Positions 9,683 through 23,049 of a DNA stretch of 64,000 bases are shown piece by piece. The position numbers were made by a program, and so were the translations under genes. The stretch spans positions 1 to 64,000 of the forward strand of contig NZ_JBEXDG010000053.1 in the NCBI RefSeq assembly GCF_040605635.1, read 5' to 3'. This DNA is from Dactylosporangium sp040605635. Lineage in GTDB: Bacteria; Actinomycetota; Actinomycetes; Mycobacteriales; Micromonosporaceae. The notes below the pieces were generated by a model that saw only the letters and a list, made by a program, of their open reading frames with translations, did no database searches and was not told the DNA's origin. Position 1 is the stretch's first letter, and every line of letters starts with the position of its first letter.

Positions 9683-10104
9683 GCTGCCATCCTGACGGAC
9701 AGCACAGGTGCCGAGAAGCCCTCGCCACGGCCTGCAACAACGTCGCGACCAGAGCCGCAGCCAGATCACGTCGTGGCGAACGCCAGAAGCGCTCACGGAA
9801 GATCACCGTATGGGCGTACGTGTCACAGATGTGTCGTGACTATCCACAGTGGACTCGAAGCGACCCGTTGCCGTAAAGGGGCCGCTTCCCAGATGAACGT
9901 TGATAGGACAAACCCTAAAAGTCCTGCTCAATCTGCATTTGGCCCGATCATCACGGCACTTAGACTGGTCGGCGCAGACCCGTGCGCTAACGTGCCCGAA
10001 CGAGATCAACAGGCCATCCAGCAGCAGCTTCGCCGAAACAGTACGCGCGTACGTGCAAAACCAAGTGTCATGACGCGACGCAGACATTGACTGCGGTCAA
10101 CAAA
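9683..10104. other. 422-bp non-coding region next to the tRNA fragment
   Basis: No credible gene is present. Short open frames on both strands (about 94-105 codons) lack ribosome sites and normal codon bias. Base composition is lower in GC than the neighbours. Small inverted repeats are visible: GTACGCGCGTAC at 10041-10052, and TTGAC/GTCAA arms at 10087-10100. It presumably holds the promoter of the 512-aa/PLD operon. Lying against a candidate attachment site, it could also contain integrase arm sites, but that cannot be shown. Confidence 0.4.
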
Positions 10105-11005
10105 AAAGGCCAGCTGAGCTGGCCTTTCGCGATGTCGGGACGGCGGGATTCGAACCCACGACCCCTTGACCCCCAGCAAAGGCGTCGCCGACGGCGGGCC
10201 ATGTCGGGCGTGGCAGGCCCTGGCCGATGCCCGGCAGGGTGAGCAGGGTGGCGCCCGGGATCTCGTTGGCCAGGGCTACGCCGTTGCCGTGGGGAAAGAA
10301 CGGGTCCTCGTCACCGTGGATCACCAGGGTCGGGGCGGTGATCTCGCCGAGTCGCTCCCGCCAGCGCGGTGTGCAGTCGATCGCCGCGAACGTGGTGCCG
10401 AGGTGGCTTGCGCGTTGTGCGGCTGCGGTGTGGCCTGCCCGGTCGAAGACCTGGCCCGCGGTGGTCCGCGCGTCCTGCTCGTCGTACCCTCGCGAGCCCA
10501 GCAGCAGCCGCGCGGACTCCGCCATGAAGGTGACGACGCTGTCGCGGTCGGTCCAGTCGGGCTCGGGGCGGCTGAACAGCTGCGCCATCGTCGCAGGGTC
10601 GTGGTCGGGCAGGTCGGGGTCGACCGGGCCGGGTGCGACAGGGCGGGTGGAGACCAGCGTCAGCTTCGCGACCTGGTCGGGGTGGTCGAGCGCCAGTAGC
10701 TGCGCGATGAAGCCGCCCGCCCCCAGGCCGGCCACATGCGCCGGCGCCAGGTTCAGGGCGGCCAGCAGCTCCGACGCGTCGGTCACCAGGTCGCGCAGGT
10801 CGTATCCGGGCGCATCCGGGTCCGCGCAGGTGGACCGGCCGGTGTCGCGCAGGTCGTACCGCACCACGTGGTGCCGCTCGGACAGTGCCGCGCACAGCTC
10901 GTCCGGCCAGGTCAGCATGGTGATGCCGATCAGCAGTACCGGCGGGGCACCCGCGTCGCCGAGCGTCTCCACGCACAGCTCGACCCCGTTGACCTCGACC
11001 ATCAT
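10097..11005 (-). CDS. Alpha/beta-hydrolase with C-terminus fused to tRNA sequence
   Basis: A 302-aa alpha/beta-hydrolase-fold protein related to esterases and aclacinomycin methylesterase-like enzymes. It shows the oxyanion region LLIGITM, a nucleophile-elbow region VAGLGAGGF where the usual GxSxG serine appears as Ala (GLGAGG), the acid strand IHGDEDPFFP and, near the end, LPGIGQGLPRP, where the catalytic His position (usually GHG/GHD) is Gln. So both the nucleophile and the histidine seem to be replaced and the protein may be non-catalytic. The last ~25 residues (GQGVVGSNPAVPTS onward) are translation of the tRNA fragment and terminator, so the native tail has been replaced. The start has AAGGAG 6 nt upstream. 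Confidence 0.75.
   Translation of the reverse strand: MMVEVNGVELCVETLGDAGAPPVLLIGITMLTWPDELCAALSERHHVVRYDLRDTGRSTCADPDAPGYDLRDLVTDASELLAALNLAPAHVAGLGAGGFIAQLLALDHPDQVAKLTLVSTRPVAPGPVDPDLPDHDPATMAQLFSRPEPDWTDRDSVVTFMAESARLLLGSRGYDEQDARTTAGQVFDRAGHTAAAQRASHLGTTFAAIDCTPRWRERLGEITAPTLVIHGDEDPFFPHGNGVALANEIPGATLLTLPGIGQGLPRPTWPAVGDAFAGGQGVVGSNPAVPTSRKASSAGLFC
10105..10127 (-). terminator. Intrinsic terminator of the tRNA-Pro fragment
   Basis: A perfect hairpin with 11-bp arms (AAAGGCCAGCT / AGCTGGCCTTT) around a single G. On the minus strand it is followed by TTTTTTGTTG. It lies 7 bp beyond the tRNA 3' end in the tRNA's direction, as expected for the tRNA's own terminator. Confidence 0.85.
10134..10176 (-). 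other. 3' fragment of tRNA-Pro(GGG); candidate attachment site
   Basis: On the minus strand the sequence runs from the anticodon loop (CTGGGGG) through the anticodon-stem 3' arm (TCAAG), the T arm (GTGGG, TTCGAAT, CCCGC) and the acceptor 3' strand (CGTCCCG plus A, C). The D arm and 5' acceptor strand are absent; the hydrolase coding sequence abuts instead. A block that starts in the anticodon loop and ends at the tRNA 3' end is the classic identity segment left by tyrosine-integrase elements that use tRNA genes. pSAM2 of Streptomyces uses a tRNA-Pro in this way. The assignment to proline rests on the GGG anticodon context. Confidence 0.75.
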
Positions 11006-11057
11006 GGTCCGCTCCTTTTCGTCGTCTCGGTGTTGGTACGACGGAGCGCCGTGGAAC

Positions 11058-11711
11058 TCATCGGCCGAGGGTGAGCAGTCCGGTGACGACGAGGAGGACC
11101 GCGATCAGCAGGAGCACCTTGATGGCCCGGCGACGGGCGCGACGGCGACTGCGCAGTTGCTGGCGTTGGCGGCGGCGGCGTTGACGGTCCGCGACCCGGG
11201 CGGCATCCCGTCGCGTGGGGGCGGCGGACCGCTTCGGACCGACCGGCACAGGCTCGTCGAGCACTGGATCCGCCAAGGGCTCGGGCAACGGCTCGGGCAA
11301 GGGCGCAGGGCGCGGGGCTGGGACGCGGTAGGTGTCGGCGTCGGCCCGGGCGATCAGCTTCGCGACGCGGAGACTGGCGGTGCGCAGGCGGGCGACCTTC
11401 TTCGCGGTCAGCTTCCGGCCCGCGATGAGGCTGCACGCCCGCGCGACGGCGACCACCAGCACCGGGTTGGACACGAGGTCGCGGTGGCCGATGAACAGGG
11501 CGGCGACCATGTTGCGGTCCACCCGCAGACCCGGGGCGAGCTCGTGGGCGCGGATGACCTCGGCGATGTGGTGGCGGGTGCTCTTCCGGCCGCCGGGGCG
11601 CACCCGGGTGCCGCGGCCCGCGGTCCGGGCAGCCTCCGCGAGGAGCGCGCCGACGAGCGACTCCACCGCCGCGTCGGCCTCCTGCCAACGCGGTGACATT
11701 GCCTCGGTCAA
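11058..11711 (-). CDS. HTH-like protein with C-terminal membrane anchor
   Basis: About 217 aa from a TTG at 11711 that has GGGAG 9 nt upstream; the next candidate is the ATG at 11699. The first ~110 residues are helical (GRKSTRHHIAEVIRAHELAP; VVAVARACSLI) and resemble the Xre-like domains found at the N-terminus of many actinomycete proteins. A proline-rich linker and an Arg-rich stretch (RRRRQRQQLRSRRRARRR) follow. A single hydrophobic helix KVLLLIAVLLVVTGLL ends the protein, giving a tail-anchored topology with the basic region inside. Function is unknown. It diverges from the 496-aa gene across about 150 bp. Confidence 0.65.
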   Translation of the reverse strand: MTEAMSPRWQEADAAVESLVGALLAEAARTAGRGTRVRPGGRKSTRHHIAEVIRAHELAPGLRVDRNMVAALFIGHRDLVSNPVLVVAVARACSLIAGRKLTAKKVARLRTASLRVAKLIARADADTYRVPAPRPAPLPEPLPEPLADPVLDEPVPVGPKRSAAPTRRDAARVADRQRRRRQRQQLRSRRRARRRAIKVLLLIAVLLVVTGLLTLGR

Positions 11712-11858
11712 AGCGAACGTCTCCCGGTGTGAACCTGAAAAAGGCCACCCGAACCGTACCCGTTCGACGTTCACCGAATTCTGCCCCGGGGTACGACCCG
11801 GCCCGATCACCGGCAGTCGTTTCGACACGAACGATGCCGGCGGTGCGAGAATAGATGG

Positions 11859-13349
11859 ATGCTGTTCCGTCGATGGCGTACACCGCAGCGTGCGCAGGAC
11901 GTCCTCGCGGCCGCGGTGTACGAGGGCAACGCACGCGCACGTGACCGGGTCGAGCGGTGGTGGGCCGCCGGCGGGGACGAGCGCGAGCAGGTGTGGCGCG
12001 GCGCGTGGTTCCTGCTCACCGGGGCGTCCTTCAGGTTCGGCAACCACGAGCGGCCGGAGCGGGTCGCGCCGGTGCTGGAGTTCCTGCTCGAGCCTGACCC
12101 GACGTCGCCGTACCTGCCGCGGGTCCGGCTGACCGCCTGCCTGCCGCGGACCGCCACCGTGCCGCCGTCCGGCGTGTACCTGGGCGATCCGCACGTGCAG
12201 CTGCTCGTCGACGCCGCCCTGCACTTCCCCGACGCGAGGATCCGGCAGCGGCTGACGGAGCTGCTGTCCGCCACCGACCAGCCCGGGCTGCTCGACGCCC
12301 TCGAGGTGGCGTTCCGGCCGCGGGCGAAACCGGGCCCGACCTACCTGGGCGGCGCACCGGACGGCGCCGAGACCCGGTGCGACCTGTGGTCCGGCGGCGA
12401 GCCCGGCCCGCTGCTGAGGATCGTCTCCGCCAACCCGAACCTCCCCCGGCTACCCTCGGACCCGGGCGACATCGACCTGGCCCTGCTCGTGATGCTGAAG
12501 GACCGGCCCGGGCTGCTGCGGGCGTACGACCAGGGCGCGCTGGCCGGCAGGCTGCTGGAGTACCTCGGCTTCTGGCTGCCCGGCACCGTCCACGACCTGT
12601 GCCAGCGGGCGCTGCGGGACATGCGGGCCGAGGCGGGCGTCGCGGTTCTGTGCGAGCGGGCCATCCTCGGTGAGGCCCAGGCCGTCGGCGCGGTCCGCGA
12701 CGCCGGTCACCGGCCCGCCGACCCCGCCTGGACGCCGCTGCTGCTCCTGCTCACCCGCCAGTTCGACGCCTACCGCGAGGCCGACTCCGACGCGCGGGTC
12801 CTGCAGCTGGCGTGCGCCGCCCGCGGGACGGGCCTCGAGGCGGACGACATCATCGGCCGGGTCCTGTCCGCGCTCGGCACGGACCTCCCGGACGACATGG
12901 TCGCGGCCGTACGCCGGTCGCTGCGCACCCTCGAGCCGCTCGGCAGGCCCTCGGTCGAGGACCTGCGGCGCCGGTGGATGCGCCGGGCGCTCGTCGCCCG
13001 CGCGGTCAAGCTCGAGCCGGAGGCGGTCGCGGCCGTCGTCGACGCGGGCTACCTGCCCGAGGACGACGACCGGGCGGTGCTCCCGCTGCTGTTCCTCACC
13101 GGGCAGTTCGAGCGGTACGACCGCGAGGACCCCGACGGCACGAAGCTGCGTGCCGTCCTCACCGAGCGGCGGTACTGGTACGACCGCGAACACTTCCGCA
13201 GCGTCGCCGAGCGGGCCGGGCGCCCCGATCCGTGGCCGCCCGAGCCGCCGCCGCGGACCCGGCCGGCGTCGGTGCACGCCACCACGTGGCCCAGCAGCAT
13301 GGGCGCCGGTGGCCACGTGACCGGTGGGCACTTCGGCGGGCATTTCTGA
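11859..13349 (+). CDS. Hypothetical protein, 496 aa
   Basis: A soluble, strongly helical protein of repeated ~35-residue units (for example DPHVQLLVDAALHFPDARIR and VVDAGYLPEDDDRAVLPLLF), consistent with an alpha-solenoid of actinomycete-specific type. The C-terminus is a Gly/His-rich tail (GGHVTGGHFGGHF). I do not recognise a characterised family. It ends 19 bp before the converging anti-sigma kinase gene. Confidence 0.65.
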   Translation: MLFRRWRTPQRAQDVLAAAVYEGNARARDRVERWWAAGGDEREQVWRGAWFLLTGASFRFGNHERPERVAPVLEFLLEPDPTSPYLPRVRLTACLPRTATVPPSGVYLGDPHVQLLVDAALHFPDARIRQRLTELLSATDQPGLLDALEVAFRPRAKPGPTYLGGAPDGAETRCDLWSGGEPGPLLRIVSANPNLPRLPSDPGDIDLALLVMLKDRPGLLRAYDQGALAGRLLEYLGFWLPGTVHDLCQRALRDMRAEAGVAVLCERAILGEAQAVGAVRDAGHRPADPAWTPLLLLLTRQFDAYREADSDARVLQLACAARGTGLEADDIIGRVLSALGTDLPDDMVAAVRRSLRTLEPLGRPSVEDLRRRWMRRALVARAVKLEPEAVAAVVDAGYLPEDDDRAVLPLLFLTGQFERYDREDPDGTKLRAVLTERRYWYDREHFRSVAERAGRPDPWPPEPPPRTRPASVHATTWPSSMGAGGHVTGGHFGGHF

Positions 13350-13368
13350 GCGCTGCCCGGCCAGGGGT

Positions 13369-13782
13369 TCAGCGGCGCCAGGTCAGCTGCTTCGTGAACC
13401 GCAGCATCGTGCCGGTGCCGTCGACGGACACGACGTCCAGGCCGTCCACCACGGCCGCGACCATCTGCAGCCCTCGTCCGGAGTCGTCCATCAGGTCGCC
13501 GGGCCGGACCCTCGACGGGTCGAACCCGCCGCCGTCGTCCGTCACCTCGATCACGCACCGGTCGCCCTCGACGGTGACGTCGACGTGATACGTGGCGGCG
13601 AGCGCGGCGTGCTCGATGACGTTGGTGCACGCCTCGGTCAGCGCGATGCGGATGTCGTCACGGCAGTCCTCCTCGACGCCCGCCCCGGCGAGGGCACCGT
13701 CGAGCATCCGGCGGGTCTGTCCCACCCGCTCGGACTCCCGGGGCAGGTCCAGCGACATCTGCAGATGCACCTCGTCGGTCAT
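13369..13782 (-). CDS. RsbW-like anti-sigma factor serine kinase
   Basis: A 137-aa single-domain GHKL ATPase. The N box is LTEACTNVIEHA (about 48-59), the G1 box VTDDGGGFDP (about 79-88) and the G2 region DSGRGLQMV (about 100-108). Length and layout match RsbW/SpoIIAB-type kinases, which bind a sigma factor or phosphorylate an anti-anti-sigma partner. No sigma factor or antagonist gene is adjacent, so its partner is unknown, as is common for the many paralogues in actinomycetes. Confidence 0.85.
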   Translation of the reverse strand: MTDEVHLQMSLDLPRESERVGQTRRMLDGALAGAGVEEDCRDDIRIALTEACTNVIEHAALAATYHVDVTVEGDRCVIEVTDDGGGFDPSRVRPGDLMDDSGRGLQMVAAVVDGLDVVSVDGTGTMLRFTKQLTWRR

Positions 13783-13861
13783 GCGCCACTCCCCGGCTCG
13801 TCTCGATGCCGGACGGGGTACCCAGCGAGCAGCCGCGTGTAACGACGACAGCGACCGGGCT

Positions 13862-14692
13862 TCAGCCGCCCGCCGGTGCCGCCAGGACCGCGAACGCGTC
13901 GCGGAGCGCGCCGAGGGCCTGCGGGATCCGCCAGGCCGACCGGTCGCGGGGGCCGACCTCGTTGGAGACGGCCCGCAGCTCGCCGAACGGCGTTCCCGCG
14001 ACCGCGGCGGCGGCCGCCACGCCGAAGCCTTCCATGCCTTCCGCCGCCGCGTCGTGTACCCGCCGGCGCAGCGCCTCGGTCCTCGCGGCCGACCCGGTGG
14101 CGGTGCTGACGGTCACCACCGCGCCGACGGCCGCCGCGGGCAGAGCCTGCCGCAGGCGGCGCAGCAGCAGCGGGTCGGCGGCGTGGCGGCTGCGGCCGAA
14201 GCCGAGGCGTTCCAGGTCGATGAAGTCGTCACCGTCCTCGGCGCCGAGGTCGCCCGCCGCGCTGAGGTGGCCCAGGACCAGGCCGCCGATGCCGGCCCGG
14301 CCCGGGAACGCGCCGCCGATCCCGGCGGACAGCACGGCGTCGAACGGCCGGCCCTCGCACTCGGCCCGGGTCAGCAGCCTCGCGGTGGCGGCGGCCGCGT
14401 CGGCGGGCCCGACCCCACCGGCGACGACCATCACCGAGGCGGGGTCGACGCGACCGGCCGCGGCGGGAGCGCCGTCGTCGGGAGCCGGCGCGAGGCCATC
14501 GGCGGGCGGGGTGAGGCCGAGGCCGGTGAGGACGGCGGCGCGTTCCGGCTCGACCGCGGTGACGATCAGGACCCGCTGGAAGCCGGGCAGTCCGGGCAGC
14601 GCCGGCCGGTCCGGCCCGGCCGGCCCGGTCAGTCCGGGCGGATCGGTCAGCCCGGACGGATCGGTCGGCCCGGTCGGCGCTGCCGGGTTCAT
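13862..14692 (-). CDS. mqnB: Futalosine hydrolase
   Basis: About 276 aa of the nucleoside-phosphorylase/hydrolase fold. Motifs include VLIVTAVEPERAAVL near the N-terminus, VVAGGVGPADAAAAT, VLSAGIGGAFPG, and toward the end AEGMEGFGVA and RAVSNEVGPRD. These match MqnB, which cleaves futalosine to hypoxanthine and dehypoxanthine futalosine in the alternative menaquinone pathway. The N-terminus has an unusual repeated Gly/Pro stretch (about residues 5-32; units like GLTDPP/GLTGPA). Its ATG overlaps the HAD gene stop (ATGA), making it the last of four coupled genes after the starter PKS, the FAAL and the HAD hydrolase. That is an odd setting for a quinone gene. Confidence 0.85.
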   Translation of the reverse strand: MNPAAPTGPTDPSGLTDPPGLTGPAGPDRPALPGLPGFQRVLIVTAVEPERAAVLTGLGLTPPADGLAPAPDDGAPAAAGRVDPASVMVVAGGVGPADAAAATARLLTRAECEGRPFDAVLSAGIGGAFPGRAGIGGLVLGHLSAAGDLGAEDGDDFIDLERLGFGRSRHAADPLLLRRLRQALPAAAVGAVVTVSTATGSAARTEALRRRVHDAAAEGMEGFGVAAAAAVAGTPFGELRAVSNEVGPRDRSAWRIPQALGALRDAFAVLAAPAGG

Positions 14693-15456
14693 CGGACGGC
14701 CGGGACGAGGTCGAGGACCGGGGCCAGCCCGCGGTCGCCGGTGCGGTGCTCGGCCGGCAGGATGTAGCAGCGCAGCCCGGCGGCCGACGCGCCGCCGTCG
14801 CGGACCGGGTTGTCGCCGACCATGAGCGTCGCCCGCGGGTCGGCGCCCAGGTCGGCGCACGCCTTGCGGAACAGCTCCGGGTCCGGCTTCTCGCGGCCGG
14901 CCTCGTACGACAGCGCGTAGGTGTCGATGAGGTCGGCGAGACCGAAATGCCGGACATGCGCGCGGATGTCCCAGGCAATGTCGCTGACCACCCCGACCCG
15001 CACGCCACGTGCCTGAAGGCCTTGCAGCACCGCTTCGGTGTCCTGATACGGCACCCACGACTCCGTGTGGATCATCCTGGCGTGCGCGGCCGGCTCGTGG
15101 CCCCGCAGGAACGGCACGGCGGCGAACCAGGCGAGCATCGCGTCGCGGTGCCGGTCGGCGGACAGGTCGCGGCCGGTCTGCACGGCGAGGACGTCGGGCA
15201 GCTGGTAGGCGGTGGTGAGGTCGGCGAGGACCGCGGCGAGCGCGGCCGGGTCGTCGAGCTCGCCGGCCCGGCCGGTGTCCGCGGCGATCAGCTGGAGCCA
15301 CCGCGAGGCGTCGATCATGTGGAAGATCGTGTTGGCGAAGTCGAACAGTACCGCCTGCACCGGTGGCACCGGGCCCGCCGAGGAGGCCGCGTCGAGCGTG
15401 TACGTGGAGGGCGTGTCGAACAAGGTGCGCATCGCCAGCACGCTACCGGTCACCAC
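14689..15456 (-). CDS. HAD-superfamily hydrolase
   Basis: A 255-aa protein with HAD motifs: motif I VLFDFANTI (about residues 36-44), motif II VVSDIA, motif III Lys in GREKPDPELF and motif IV MVGDNPVRDG. In motif I the second Asp of DxD, the usual general acid in phosphatases, is Ala (DFA), so the chemistry may differ from a standard phosphatase. The start is one of two adjacent GTG codons (15456 or 15453); GGAG lies 7 nt before the first, and the second gives a GTGA overlap with the FAAL stop. Translational coupling to FAAL and mqnB places it in the starter-PKS operon. Its substrate is unknown. Confidence 0.75.
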   Translation of the reverse strand: MVTGSVLAMRTLFDTPSTYTLDAASSAGPVPPVQAVLFDFANTIFHMIDASRWLQLIAADTGRAGELDDPAALAAVLADLTTAYQLPDVLAVQTGRDLSADRHRDAMLAWFAAVPFLRGHEPAAHARMIHTESWVPYQDTEAVLQGLQARGVRVGVVSDIAWDIRAHVRHFGLADLIDTYALSYEAGREKPDPELFRKACADLGADPRATLMVGDNPVRDGGASAAGLRCYILPAEHRTGDRGLAPVLDLVPAVR

Positions 15457-17197
15457 GCCTTGGCTCCGCCGTCGGGCAGCAGGTCCCGGCTCCGCTTGCG
15501 CTGGACCTTGCCGCTGGTGGTGCGGGGCAGGCCGCCGGGGCGCAGCAGCGTCACCGACGCGACGTGCAGCTGATGCTCGTCCGACACGGCCCGGCGGACC
15601 GCGGCGACGACCTCCTCGTAGGGGACGCCGGCGCCGTCGGCGTCCCGGGAGACGCGGACCTGACGGGCGGTCTCGGCGACGATGCCGAGCTGCCCGTCGT
15701 CACCGGACGGGAACGCCGCCACGCCGTCCGCCGCGATCGCCGGGTGGGCGGCGCTGACGGTGCGTTCGATGTCGGTCGGATAGTGGTTGCGGCCGTCGAC
15801 GATGATCAGGTCGTCGATGCGACCGAGCACGAACAGCTGCCCGTCAGCGATGAAGCCGAGGTCACCGGTCTGTAGGTAGGCGGCGTCGGGCCGGTCCGCG
15901 AGCCGGCCGCCGAAGCGGGCCGCGGTCGCCTCCGGCTGCCGCCAGTAGCCGCTGGAGACGCTGTCCCCGGCGACCCAGATCTCGCCCACCCGGTCGTCGC
16001 TCGCCGGTACCCCGGCGGCGACGATCCGCACGTCGAGGTTGGCGGGGATACGGCCGCACGCGACGATCTGCCGTGCCGGGTGGCCCGCCCGCGCCGCGAC
16101 GAGCGCGCCGCGCTCCTCCAGTGCCGCGGCGTCGAGGTCGACGCAGCGGGCGTCGCCGGGCGAGCGGGCGCCGCTGATGTAGACGACCGCCTCGGCCAGG
16201 CCGTAGCAGGGCCGCAGCGTCTCGGGGCTGAACCCGGCGCCGGCGAACGCGTCCATGAACTTCGTCAGGGTGCTGTACCGCACCGGTTCGGCCCCGTTGA
16301 GCGCGATCTTCCAGCCGCTCAGGTCGAGCCGCGCCTTCTGCTCGTCGGTGACCTTCGCGACGCACAGCTCGTAGGCGAAGTTCGGGGCGGAGGAGACCCA
16401 GGCACGGTAGCGGCTGACCGCGTCGAGCCAGACGAACGGGCGCATCAGCAACGCCATCGGCGGCAGCAGCACGACCCGGCCCGCGGGGTACAGCGCGCCG
16501 AGCATCTGCGCGAGGCCCATGTCGTGGAAGATCGGCAGCCAGCTCACCACGCAGTGCTCGCCCGGCGGGCAGTTCGCGGCGTCGGTGAGGACGGCGATGG
16601 CGGCGGCGTTGGCGAGCACGTTGCCGTGGGACAGCACGACGCCCTTCGGCGCACTGGTGGAGCCGGACGTGTACTGCAGGAACGCAGGGTCCTCCGGCCG
16701 CACCCCCGGGTCGCGCCACAGCCCGGCGAGGCCCGCCGGCACGTCGGCGACGACGATCGGCTCGACGCCGCCGAGGTCCGCGACGAGCGACGACTCGGCG
16801 TGCTGGGCGGTGGTGAGCACGACGGCCGGGTCGGCGTCCTTGACGATCCCGTCGAGCCGGCCGAGGGTCCGCTTCCCGCCGTGGATCGCGTCCGGCGACG
16901 GTGACGGCACCGCGACGATCCCCGCGTACGCGCAGGCGAAGAACGCGACGACGAAGTCGATGCCGTTGGGCAGCATCAGCATCGCCCGGTCCCCGGGTGC
17001 CGTGGTCTGCTGCAGCAGCGCCGCGGTGTCCCGGACCCGCCGGTCCAGCTCCGCGTAGGTGAGGGTGGCCACCTCCACGCCGTGGCTGTCCAGCTCCGTG
17101 CAGGCGGGCCGGTCCGGGGTGCGCCCGGCGTGGTGGCGCAGCAGGTCACCGAGCGTGTGCACGCCCTCCAGCACGTGCAGCGGGTGCCGGTCGGCGG

Positions 17198-17201
<4 letters not shown>
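15450..17201 (-). CDS. Fatty-acyl-AMP ligase (FAAL)
   Basis: A 583-aa adenylate-forming enzyme starting at a GTG that overlaps the upstream PKS stop (GTGA). Core motifs are FLQYTSGSTSAPKGVVLSHG (phosphate loop), SWLPIFHDMGL, GLAEAVVYISG, TGDLGFIADGQLFVLGR and a C-terminal SGKVQRKRSR with the catalytic Lys. YTSGSTxxPKGV followed by WLPxFHDMGL is the FAAL signature. These enzymes activate free fatty acids as acyl-AMP and pass them to an ACP instead of CoA. The partner is most likely the N-terminal ACP of the adjacent PKS. No carrier domain is fused, unlike MycA-type proteins where FAAL and ACP share one chain. Confidence 0.9.
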
Positions 17202-22147
<4,946 letters not shown>

Positions 22148-22189
22148 GCCCGCCTCCCCATGGTCGGGTTCGAGCATCGGCGATCACGC

Positions 22190-22205
22190 TTAGGGCAACC
22201 CCTAG
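22190..22205. promoter_or_regulatory. PAS-LuxR (PimM-like) operator candidate
   Basis: TTAGGGCAACCCCTAG is a near-palindrome 43 bp before the starter-PKS GTG. Against the PimM operator core as I recall it (TVGGGAWWTCCCBA) the central 14 bases match at 12 positions. A PAS-LuxR regulator is encoded at 36.1 kb. The region also lies upstream of the divergent rhomboid gene. Confidence 0.45.
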
Positions 22206-22256
22206 ATAGGCGATCGCGCCGGGAGGGGCGAGCGCGCTGCGGGTAGCGTAGGGGCA

Positions 22257-22991
22257 GTGACCACCGTCGAATCTCGCCGCAGCGCGGGCCTGCCGATCGC
22301 CACCGTGATCGTCACGTTGATCACCGCACTCGGTGCCGCTGCCCAGCTCAACGACCCCGACGTCCTGGCCCGGTTCCGGCGTGACTACCCGGCGTTACAC
22401 GACGGTGAATGGTGGCGGTGGTTCACGCCGCTGCTGGTGCAGTCCGCCGGGTGGGGACAGATCCTGTTCAACATCGGCTCGCTGATCGTCGTCGGCGTCA
22501 TCGCCGAGCGCCGGTTCGGCACATTGCGCTGGCTGGTGCTGTACGTGGGGATCGGCCTGGCCGGTGAGGCCTTCGGGGAGCGTCTGGACCCGACGGGCGC
22601 CGGCAACTCCCTCGCCGTCTGCGGCCTCGCCGGTGCCCTGGCGACCCTGCTGCTCCTGCGGCCCGGTGCGGCGACCCGCCCGCACGCGTTCGTCGTGCCG
22701 TACTACGTGGCGTGCGTGGCCGGGCTCGGCTTCGGCGGGATCATCGGCGCGACCATCGCCCCGACCGTCGTCCTCGTGGTCATGAGCGTGCTGCTGCGCC
22801 AGGACTCCTACACCGGGGTGGCGTTCGTCGCCGGTGTCGCGTCGCTGGTCGGCGCCGGGGCGCTCGCCGTGAAGCCGGACCAGCACGGCATCGCCCTGCT
22901 CTGCGGCGCGGTCGCCGGGCTGCTGCTGTTCCCGCCGCGGCACCGGGCCGGCCGGGGTGCGCCGCAGTGGCCCGTTCCCGCCCGCCGCTGA
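22257..22991 (+). CDS. Rhomboid-family intramembrane protease
   Basis: A 244-aa protein with about six hydrophobic helices. Rhomboid landmarks are EWWRWFTPLLVQS (loop 1, about 51-63), NIGSLIVVG, the serine motif GNSLAVCGLAGA with the likely nucleophile S118 (GxSL instead of GxSG), and the TM6 histidine in DQHGIALLCG (H210). Ser and His are both present, so activity is plausible. The start is GTG. It diverges from the starter-PKS gene and converges on the PPTase gene. No link to the biosynthetic cluster is visible. Confidence 0.8.
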   Translation: MTTVESRRSAGLPIATVIVTLITALGAAAQLNDPDVLARFRRDYPALHDGEWWRWFTPLLVQSAGWGQILFNIGSLIVVGVIAERRFGTLRWLVLYVGIGLAGEAFGERLDPTGAGNSLAVCGLAGALATLLLLRPGAATRPHAFVVPYYVACVAGLGFGGIIGATIAPTVVLVVMSVLLRQDSYTGVAFVAGVASLVGAGALAVKPDQHGIALLCGAVAGLLLFPPRHRAGRGAPQWPVPARR

Positions 22992-22997
22992 CGCATC

Positions 22998-23025
22998 GGG
23001 CCCGGCACCGTTCGGCGCCGGGCCC
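22998..23025. terminator. Bidirectional hairpin between rhomboid and PPTase genes
   Basis: Perfect 9-bp arms GGGCCCGGC / GCCGGGCCC around a 10-nt loop lie in the 58-bp gap between two converging genes. It has no T-run, as is usual in actinomycetes. Confidence 0.65.
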
Positions 23026-23049
23026 TCCTCCGCGCTTGTCCGCGCTTCG

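Noticed and set aside
9773..10090. Small plus-strand open frame next to the tRNA fragment, considered as an integrase remnant
   Set aside because: It has no integrase motif (no R...HxxR...Y), no ribosome site and non-typical codon use.
22257..22991. Rhomboid with Cys replacing the catalytic Ser
   Set aside because: Aligning by GLxGA places S118 of GNSL at the nucleophile position; the Cys in AVCG is four residues later.
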